15,836 nt of DNA from Circinella umbellata (Eukaryota; Mucoromycota; Mucoromycetes; Mucorales; Lichtheimiaceae), in contig JAIWNF010000177.1 in the NCBI GenBank assembly GCA_025093555.1, forward strand, positions 1 through 15,836. The letters are read 5' to 3'. The position numbers and the translations under genes are program-made. Numbering within the stretch: position 1 is the first letter of the stretch; the number at the start of each line of letters is the position of its first letter. This document shows positions 9,004-15,836 of this stretch, piece by piece. A model generated the notes under the pieces. That model did not search any database and had not been told where the DNA came from. It saw only the letters and a program-made list of their open reading frames with translations.

Positions 9004-10232
9004 TAGCGTTCTTCACGGATCGGATCGGATCGGATGGGTAGATGAAGTGTGTATGTATATTTTGTTTGGCAGAAATACAGTCGAAGTAGGAAGAACCGTC
9101 GTACTGTAGTGAATCAAAGAAAAGAGTGAAATAATCTATAATAAGTTTTGATTTGGCATGTAAAAAAAGGTATTGGATATTGTAAAAATTGTTATCGTGA
9201 TTGATTTGTCTTTTCGTATATAAGTATAATATAGCGCGATTGGTTTAGATTGGTTCAGAATAAATAATGTACTTCAAACTGGTTCAAAGAAACAAAATAG
9301 AAGCATATTTTAATAAACGATGGCAATTGTAGAAAAGTACATGGTAATTTTTATTATAAATATAAAAATAAAATAAATAAATCCGTAATGTAAAAGATAA
9401 TATAGTAGATGAAAGCTTTTTATGAAGAGAAATATAAAAAATAGGGAAAAGAATACTTTTTGTTAAGAAAAGCTGAAATTTTAAATATAAAGTGCGCGTG
9501 CACGTGCATATATAGTATGGCTGTGTGTTGAAAAAAATTATGTGTGACAGCAAAAAAAAAAAAAAAAGAAAACCAAGCTTCAATCAAATCTTCGTTACTC
9601 CATTTAACACAGTCATCTTTTTTAATAATGGAAATTAATGATCCCAAATGAAACAACTAAGTGGGGTAGTCTTTTTTTTATTATATTATTTTAATCACTC
9701 ATCATCGTATCTATTTTACACACGAACGGACATGTTCAATAACGCCAATAAGCATCTATTAGCTTAACGATTACAATATTACATCTTTGCTCCACTAACT
9801 ATTGTGGATTGAGTTTATAGAAAAATATATTCTTTACAACAATCTACTTATTTACTAATGGATTTTAACAAATATTTTATTTAATCTTGGTCAATAAAAC
9901 TATCTAATATACACATTGATAACCCTACAAAACAACTAGCATTACTCAATTTTATTATCAAAACTCCTTCTTTTTTATATATCCCTATCTTTGACATAAT
10001 TGCTTTTATATAACTGGACATTGTGCTTGACGATTGGTAAGCGGTACTACTCTTTCTTTTACACACATACTCTTTCTCCGAATTATATTACTATAATGTA
10101 TTTGTTTACTAATGGTGGTAGTATTTTATTTTATTTTTGTTTGAGTAGATTTTATAACTTATGCAAATAATCATTGAAAAAAAAGTGCTGCAGATATGGG
10201 TTGATATTACGGTTTATATACTTGGATTTGGA

Positions 10233-10292
10233 TGATGAATATTTGGATGGTGAATATTTGGATGATGAATATTTGGATGATGAACATTTGGA
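10233..10292. repeat. 15-bp minisatellite, four units (copy B)
   Basis: Four units of TGRTGAAYATTTGGA; the reverse complement is the unit seen five times in copy A. Confidence 0.9.
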
Positions 10293-10740
10293 CTGTACAA
10301 AATAGAGAGAGTATTGGGGTTTATAATTATATTATATATATCACTATGGTAATACAAATATCAAATAAACTACTCTAGATGTCTTCTTCAACAATGGTTA
10401 TTTTTTTTATTTGCTATTCTTCGTTTTGGAAAGGGACAAATATTAGTATTATTATGAAATAATATAGGAAATGTTGTGACATAAATAATTTGAGGAATAA
10501 TATGTTATAAGAAATATAATGAATAGGGATCAAGTAATAACATTTCAACATCTTTGGGATTAGATCATTTCAAAAAGTTTAGATCGAAAAAGTTTGATGA
10601 ATCTTCGAGTTGATAAAATAATATTTGTCACATTTATTGACTTGCTACACTTACATTAAAAATGCGGCACACTTTTTCAATCCAATATTTTTATGTTTTT
10701 TTATAAACACCTATAAAAAAACCCATTACCACTTTCAATC

Positions 10741-10862
10741 TTTCGGATGACTGCATCATCGGATCGGATGATACACCTATCTGCATCCGCATCTGCATCC
10801 GTAAAGACCCATCCGCATCCGAACTTGCGGATGTGGATGCGGATCGGATGAGCGGATGTCGG
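10741..10862. repeat. Subterminal CATCCG/CGGATG array (copy B, right end)
   Basis: Short CATCCG/CGGATG-type repeats fill about 120 bp before the right terminal repeat and can fold on themselves (CATCCGCATCCG against CGGATGTGGATG with one mismatch). At the left end of copy B the array is reduced to a few CGGAT units (9016-9035). Confidence 0.75.
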
Positions 10863-10880
10863 ATGAGATGAAGAACGCTA

Positions 10881-10888
10881 CCATAGAC
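10881..10888. repeat. 8-bp target site duplication, right copy
   Basis: CCATAGAC, the partner of 8996-9003. Confidence 0.95.
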
Positions 10889-11170
10889 AGTGTTGATCAA
10901 GGTATAGAGATTAAACCCAGGTAATATCATACTATCTTGAACACGCACTCTATCTTCAGTATCCGTTGCAACAGACTTACTACCATCACCAATGCGTAAC
11001 AAATACTCGGAAAATTCACGTAATGTATTAGCATCATTTACATTGCTTGCTTGTTGTACTCGCATATTTGTTCGTAAATGATGTATTGTAACTTGATTCC
11101 AGAAATTTGCTCGATTTAAAGATTGGTTTACAATTTGAGCTCTAGTACCATTTCGAATTACAGGTAAAAC
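10881..11170 (-). pseudogene. Helitron 1 exon 3, part before the insertion
   Basis: The exon resumes the helicase at VLPVIRNGTRAQ and continues through HHLRTNMR (a helicase motif around the arginine) to NTVYG, where the hAT-like element interrupts the codons. The last eight bases (10888-10881) are the target duplication. Confidence 0.9.
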
Positions 11171-11258
11171 CTAATGCATATGATATATTCCCCATTAGTA
11201 TATAAGTTTGTGTAAAGAAAGCTCCAACTATATTGATAATAATATTTAAAATGGCTAC
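11171..11258 (-). other. Intron 2 of Helitron 1 gene (88 bp)
   Basis: It runs from GTAGCC (11258) to TTAG (11171), phase 0. The branch-point-like TACTAAT lies roughly 25-30 bases from the acceptor. Its removal joins GGDFRQ to VLPV, rebuilding the conserved Pif1 motif GGDFRQVLPV without a gap; 88 is not a multiple of three, so retention would shift the frame. This is strong sequence evidence for a real intron. Confidence 0.9.
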
Positions 11259-14200
11259 CTGACGAAAGTCGCCACCGAATACAACGATTTTACCGCCAAA
11301 TGGAACATGTTCCAATGCTGTATCTTGATGGCGCATTAAATCCCTTAAAGTACGATCAACAGCATGAATGGTGTCTTTACTGACCATTGATGCCTCATCC
11401 CAAACAATAAGCTGAGCCTCAAGAAGTAGCCTTCCTTTGTCTGATCTTGGTGTGAATGAGCAGTATGTATCTTCATGAACATCAAGAGGAATTGCAAATG
11501 TGCTGTGCGCTGTACGTCCACCATCCAACAAAAGTGCGGCTGTTCCACTGGTCACAACAGCAAGGGCAATATTGCCTTGTCTTCGTACATGTTCAAGAAT
11601 TGCATCAAAAACATACGTTTTACCAGTACCACCAGGACCATCAATGAAATGGAGCTTTGGTTCAGTTGATGGCATTGATAAAGAGGCAATGATTGCATTA
11701 TATGTTGCCTGTTGATCATTGTTGAAAGCCCGTGGAGTAATAGGAGTTAATTCAAGTTGTCTTGCAAGTTCTCTATGCAAACGGAAAACTCGAGGTTCAG
11801 GTTGCGCAGTATTGTTTGTTGGATTTGTTTGTGGATCTTGAGGTAAAACAAAACCATCAAATTGCACCAGGGATGAGGAGAGTTCAACCATAATATTCTC
11901 AATTGCAAGAAGCGTTTGATTATAAATGGCATCACTTGGCTCTAAGTCAGGATTGCTTAATTCATTTCGTGCTGCATGAAGAAAATCTTCGGAGAGTACA
12001 TTTCGATAAGTTTCCCATAATAAATATGGGTCAGAAGGATTACAAAAAGCAAGTATGATGGCAAATAATTGGCGCAGAGCAGAAGGCATTTCATAAAGTG
12101 AGGCTTGTTGTAAGCATATATCCCACTCTTCTTGGTTAGTAACAATTCCACGTCAGCGAGCAGCAGCCTAGAATGTTGGTAAAAGCTTACCATCAACTGT
12201 ACGCAAATCTTCAAAGTGGGTTGCACCTGGAACATGATACAAAAGCATTCGAAGATGATACTTTTCAACATCACATGGAGAAACTGCATAAATGCGACCT
12301 ATGGTGCCACTATGGCCACGCTCACGAATTTTCCAACGTCGAGTGGACTTAACAAACACATAATTCTCAGGAAAATCAGGGTATAAAACGGCTCTTGCAG
12401 CAGCGTCTTCAGCATTGATTAAAAACCAAGCAGTTAGTGTTGTTTCATGTGCACGGCCTGCAACAATAGTAGGATTTTCTTCCTCGTTAAACTGCACATA
12501 TTGCTCATCTGGAAGGTGAACAGCTAAACGTTGATGATTTGGAAATTCTTGATGTAAGTTGAAAGAGAAGAAATGCCAGCATCCTTCTGATGCCAATACA
12601 TATCGAGCATCCAGATATGAATGGATCTCATCATACTCATCATTACTATTTCTTGCATTATCATTGTTTTGTCATGGATGATGCTGAGTCATTTCCAAAG
12701 AAGCACGATCATGCCCTTTATATACATATTTATATACATATTTAACTGAATGAATTGATGTGCATATTTCAACATTGATATGGGCATCGTACTTCGCACA
12801 GAGATATAAATTATGTGGCACAACCCAACGATTATCAAGAGTGACTCTTTGTTTTACTATAGTATCTTGATTATTTCGTCTACGATATGCAGGATATCCA
12901 TCTTCATTCAACACAGTTTCAGGAGTAAATTGCTTAGGATAACGCTTTTTACACGCGCCAGCATCCATGCACACTGACGTGGGATTAAGAAGACTACAAG
13001 GACCATGTATCATATGACGCACAACAGTAGCCCGTGCAGAAGGATAAAGTTGAGCATCAGGTAACTCGGCTGAAACAATATCATCACACTGTTCCTGTGT
13101 AAGTGGCTTATCCTCTGAAGCAAGAATTAAAAGAATGTGAGCATGTGGTAAACCTCGTTTTTGAAACTCGACAGTATGCACATGTCCTACAACAGTACCA
13201 AGTACCATATCCTTTGTGATATCATGCATCAATTGTTTAAGTTTTAGGCGGAAGATTCGAGAAGTAATATCAGGCTGGTCGGGAGCTGATTGGCCTGGCA
13301 AAAGAGCATCTTGGATTTCTGGCCAGCTTGGATTACAGGTAAATGTGATGAATAAATCAGGCTTTCCAAATCGACGAACTATGCTCATTGCATCTTGATA
13401 TAATTGTTGCATGTGTCGAGGAGAGCCAGTAAAAGAAGAAGGTAAAATGTATCTATGACCAACATTACTCATATCATTATCACCCAAAAGAACAGCATCA
13501 GCAACATTACTATAAAGGTCAGAACATAATTGTGATTGGTTTAAGCGAATATACAGCAGGTGATTAGACTCCATTTTTGCATACATATCCACAATATATT
13601 GCCGGAAACGTTTTCCAAAGTAGTGTAACTCATTTTCATCGTTATTTCCCCTAAACATAAAACGGTACTTATACCATTGCATTACTGTGATGCCTTCATT
13701 ATTAGAACGGGACGTAATAGTCCAACCTTCATCACCTAATTTTAACAGTTAATGTAATGCACGGAGTAAACATTTCACATACAAATTTTGCTGCATCATA
13801 CCTTCAGGAAAAATCAATACATAATGGAGTGCATCATAATGGCGGTATGCCTCATTAATGTGTTGAAGCGAATCAGATCTGGTCCTCACAACAATATCAC
13901 GATTACTAACACTTTCGCCATTATTTTCTACGATAAGAACACCAATCTCTGATTCAGTAGGTCTATTGTATCTACGTGCATCTGGAGTACCTTCCGCTCT
14001 GATGATCATTTGCACTGATTCCAACTCTCCATTGTGAGAAATTTCTGCCATTTGCTTAAACGATTGGACAAAGGGATTCACTCGGTGCATTATATTTTGA
14101 AGCTGTTGCAGTGTCTCAGCGTTTAATGAGGTACTTGCAACGGCTTGGCGATTTTGAAGTTCAGTAGTAGGATCATGAACGTAAATTTGTGCGAATGCTG

Positions 14201-14612
14201 GTGTGGCTGTGTTATTACTTGGAAAGAGTGATCCTATGCGATGATGAACAGCACCATGAATACGAAAGTTATAAGCACTGTTTCGAGAATTCGCCACAGA
14301 TTGGTCAACATTGACGCCAAGTGACGTAAAACCTAAAGCGCTATTATAAGCACGAATATTTTTACGAAACTCATTAGATCTATCACCAGAACTGCGCAGC
14401 AAAGTAGAAATTTCTACAGGAGTTCTTCTAAGTTGCGGAAGCTGTACACGACCCTGATGGCAGCAAAGATTGAATACAGGGTTTCTAATGGAGCTGTGAG
14501 AAGTACGTTCCTCAATCCACATATATGCATGACAATGAGAACATTGCTGATCCATCCTACTAAGTGAATGTCTCTCAGAAATTATATTGTGACTAACTCT
14601 TGCACAATTTTT
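11259..14612 (-). pseudogene. Helitron 1 exon 2: HUH Rep and first half of Pif1 helicase
   Basis: The exon has 1118 codons with four in-frame stops. A CSHC cysteine pair opens it, and the Helitron-like N domain follows (about 13680-12680). The HUH motif is in KRGLPHAHILL (HAH near 13138-13146) and the two-tyrosine motif is in KYVYKYVYKGHD (about 12743-12708), the residues that cut and join DNA. After a linker, the Pif1 helicase starts with NDQQ and Walker A GPGGTGKT (11639-11616), then VWDEAS (Walker B, about 11405-11388) and ends at GGDFRQ (11276-11259), where intron 2 begins. Catalytic residues are intact despite the stops, which suggests recent loss. Confidence 0.92.
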
Positions 14613-14714
14613 CTATTTATATTACATAGACAGGAGTTATAGCTCAAATTATATTGTTATCTGAAATTCTAGTAAAGAAATATATTGTGGACCATGAGAC
14701 ACTTGGACACTTAC
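14613..14714 (-). other. Intron 1 of Helitron 1 gene (102 bp)
   Basis: The donor is a perfect GTAAGT (14714-14709) and the acceptor is ATAG ending at 14613. The intron is phase 0 and holds in-frame stops. Removing it joins the knuckle exon in frame to the segment that leads into MDQQCSHCHAYMW, typical of the region just before the Helitron-like N domain. Splicing is inferred from sequence only. Confidence 0.75.
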
Positions 14715-15044
14715 ATTGACATTTATATTAGTGTTTTCATTATCCAACTCATTCCCATTGTTAGCAGGATTCAAACGGCAAGTACGATTAGAGCGACGCG
14801 AATGTCCATACTCACCACAGGAATGGCAACATGGCTCATTAGATTGAACAGCAGATTCCTCAACAGAATTCACGCTCTCAGATTCAACTTCAATATTGGC
14901 ATGTCATTCACACTCCTCAACAAAAACAGCTTCATTTTGGGCTCTGGTAGCAAGTTGACGTGGATTATTCAAACAGTCTCTGTGACTCCGATGAAGATGG
15001 CTGGGTTGATTGCAAGATGGGCAGATGACAGTAGACATAGACAT
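14715..15044 (-). pseudogene. Helitron 1 exon 1: tandem CCHC zinc knuckles
   Basis: The 110 codons hold two knuckles with the same spacing, C-X2-C-X4-H-X7-C: residues 8, 11, 16 and 24, and residues 73, 76, 81 and 89. A TGA at codon 47 (14906-14904) separates them. The region after the second knuckle is Asn-rich. Such knuckles at the N-terminus of Helitron proteins are thought to bind nucleic acid (family knowledge). The exon ends at a GTAAGT donor. Confidence 0.8.
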
Positions 15045-15208
15045 GTTAAGATTTAAGTAAGTGAACAAAAAAAACTTTCTTGGGTAAACGAAGAGTAATA
15101 TTCAATGTTCAAATAAAAAAGAAAAAAAAAGAAAAAAGGGGGCGCAGCTTGAGAAATTTCCTTTTTTGTGAATTAGCTATAACTTCTGTGTGATTTTAAT
15201 ATAATAGA
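15045..15208 (-). promoter_or_regulatory. Helitron 1 5' terminus and presumed promoter
   Basis: On the minus strand this 164-bp leader starts with TCTATTATATTAAAAT, which serves as the 5' terminus and includes a TATA-like stretch. It is followed by a C run, then a pyrimidine-rich tract (15143-15109) that is a common fungal promoter element, and then the ATG at 15044. A promoter role is inferred from position and composition. Confidence 0.6.
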
Positions 15209-15366
15209 CTAGCGTTTGCCTGCCTCGCTTCGCTTCAGCTGAATGAGCCCCTATGCTTCGCTTCGGGTCATTCAACAGAAAACACGTCGCAAGGGGGGTA
15301 AACCCCCCTTGACCCCCCAAAAAGGCGCTTCGCGCCTAGTAGCGACGATGCCCAAGGCTGTATAAT
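15209..15366 (-). repeat. Structured 3' terminus of Helitron 2
   Basis: This is a diverged but clearly related copy of 7871-8023, same orientation. Hairpins: GGCGC/GCGCC (15324-15336), AAGGGGGG/CCCCCCTT (15291-15298 with 15303-15310) and TGAATGA/TCATTCA (15240-15246 with 15268-15274). It ends with CTAG at 15212-15209, and the next base on the minus strand is the first T of Helitron 1. Confidence 0.85.
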
Positions 15367-15573
15367 TGTTTTGTGGATCCAGTCAAATAAAAAATAAACT
15401 GCATTAGTATTGTAATAAGTTGTATTTAAGATGGGATAGAATTTTATTGATAAAAAAGAAAAAAATATATAAAAGTTATTAAAAGTAAGGTGATTTTACT
15501 GAAGTCTTGGGGAAGTAAGGTTATTAAAAGGATGCTGGTTGTTTAAGATAAATTGATCATATATGTAAAGAAG
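15367..15573 (-). other. 3' untranslated part of Helitron 2
   Basis: AT-rich, no reading frame. AATAAA on the minus strand (15448-15443) lies about 125 bases after the stop and may be the polyadenylation signal. Confidence 0.6.
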
Positions 15574-15836
15574 TTATGAAATTGAAGGAGGAGGCGGAAG
15601 AGGTGATGGAGAGAATATTTCAGGATATACGACATTTTTTGTAATAGGGCGATCAGCTTGTCTATCCCATTCAGCCATTATATGCAAGTTTCTATAATCG
15701 GTAACGCGTGAAAATGCGACATATAACTGACCATGCGAAAACACTGGATCAGGAAGATAAACACCAACGTGTGTTAATGTTTGACCCTGCGACTTGTTTA
15801 TACTAAGACAGAAAGCAGGTTTAAGTGGAAATTGTT
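15574..15836 (-). CDS. Helitron 2 helicase C-terminus (partial, runs off window)
   Basis: On the minus strand about 86 codons end at TAA (15576-15574) without internal stops. Helicase motif V (SINKSQGQT) and motif VI (LYVAFSRVT) of the Pif1 family are clear, followed by NVVYPEIF and a short Pro-rich tail. The last lines of the Helitron 1 protein align to it around FP-AF-INK-QGQT and LYVA-SRV but differ at many positions, so this is another Helitron family and not a recent duplicate. The rest of the gene lies to the right of the window. The visible part is intact. Confidence 0.9.
   Translation of the reverse strand, partial: QFPLKPAFCLSINKSQGQTLTHVGVYLPDPVFSHGQLYVAFSRVTDYRNLHIMAEWDRQADRPITKNVVYPEIFSPSPLPPPPSIS

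Larger units (their letters stand above)
9004..10880 (+). mobile_element. hAT-like non-autonomous element, copy B (complete, 1877 bp)
   Basis: The boundaries are exact: TAGCGTTCTTCA (9004-9015) and its inverted copy TGAAGAACGCTA (10869-10880), flanked by perfect 8-bp duplications CCATAGAC. The TAG-N-G start and the 8-bp duplication fit the hAT superfamily. The interior is AT-rich, carries a four-unit minisatellite and no transposase or other convincing gene. A short frame shared with copy A begins with GTG and is not supported as a gene. The element interrupts exon 3 of the Helitron helicase. It is much longer than a typical MITE, so it may be a deletion derivative or carry unrelated filler. 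Confidence 0.92.
8308..15044 (-). pseudogene. Helitron 1 Rep-Pif1 helicase gene, three exons, broken
   Basis: Exons are 15044-14715, 14612-11259 and 11170-10881, the last continuing at 8995-8308 beyond the nested element. Together they make 1553 codons, a usual length for fungal Helitron proteins. Domain order is two CCHC knuckles, a CxxC motif, the Helitron-like N-terminal domain, the HUH Rep nuclease with two tyrosines, and a Pif1 superfamily 1 helicase. Rep nicks and joins DNA at the element ends; the helicase unwinds the donor. In-frame stops lie at 14906 (TGA), 13751 (TAA), 12674 (TGA), 12170 (TAG) and 12155 (TGA), given as the first base on the minus strand. No frameshift was found. All five stops could come from a C-to-T change in CGA, CAA or CAG codons. 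The start at 15044 is the first ATG before the knuckles. Confidence 0.9.
7871..15208 (-). mobile_element. Helitron 1, complete ends, rolling-circle transposon
   Basis: Read on the minus strand, the element starts at 15208 with TCTATTATATTA, which fits the TC start and the TCTMTAYTA-like 5' terminus of canonical Helitrons. It ends at 7871 with CTAG followed by T, the classical CTRR end. Between the ends lies one Rep-helicase gene in the same orientation. The span is 7338 bp, or about 5.45 kb without the nested hAT-like copy and one target duplicate, a normal size for an autonomous Helitron. The 5' end directly abuts the CTAG of a second Helitron instead of an A as in the usual A|T target. The element is now inactive because its gene carries five stops and an insertion. 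Confidence 0.85.

Noticed and set aside
10691..10880. Helicase frame running into the element end on the minus strand
   Set aside because: Residues beyond VYG come from the subterminal repeats of copy B; the real exon continues at 8995.
11142..11258. Helicase frame continuing past GGDFRQ into hydrophobic residues
   Set aside because: This is read-through into intron 2; the conserved VLPV follows only after the 88-bp intron is removed.
14685..15056. Plus-strand 123-codon frame opposite the zinc-knuckle exon
   Set aside because: Shadow of the minus-strand coding exon, which has the motifs and splice signal.

Overview
The window looks like an AT-rich fungal genome segment built almost entirely from transposable elements. 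I see no recognisable host gene. A fungus, probably an early-diverging one (Mucoromycota-like), is inferred from the AT-rich base composition, short spliceosomal introns (88 and 102 bp), Helitron Rep-helicase genes of fungal style and a Ty3/gypsy pol of fungal style. The phylum is a guess that a database search would settle.

Layout, left to right. (1) 1-1686: one copy (A) of a non-autonomous DNA element with hAT-like ends, cut by the left window edge. (2) 1687-5172: a decayed Ty3/gypsy pol on the plus strand. The reverse transcriptase/RNase H part (1687-3203) and the integrase part (3784-5172) are separated by a T-rich spacer that carries an LTR-like sequence block. (3) 5173-7870: about 2.7 kb without genes, holding a possible 3' LTR, several hairpins, an ATTTT microsatellite, a promoter-like cluster and a 96-bp foldback element. 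(4) 7871-15208: a complete Helitron on the minus strand, from a TCTATTATATTA 5' end to a CTAG 3' end. Its Rep-Pif1 helicase gene has three exons and five nonsense codons but no frameshift. (5) 9004-10880: copy B of the hAT-like element, inserted in the last exon of that gene with a perfect 8-bp target duplication (CCATAGAC). (6) 15209-15836: the 3' end of a second, different Helitron on the same strand, whose terminal CTAG directly abuts the first base of Helitron 1.

How the parts relate. Copies A and B are near-identical and inverted, and each sits inside another element, one in the gypsy pol and one in the Helitron. They therefore inserted after their hosts and were mobilised by a transposase not encoded here. 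Helitron 1 encodes two CCHC zinc knuckles, an HUH two-tyrosine replication initiator and a Pif1-type helicase, the normal kit for rolling-circle transposition. It is now dead through nonsense mutations and the insertion. The two Helitrons encode clearly divergent helicases but share a structured 3' terminus of about 155 bp with three conserved hairpins, one of them supported by a compensatory base-pair change. This shared terminus and the head-to-tail junction are the most interesting observations.
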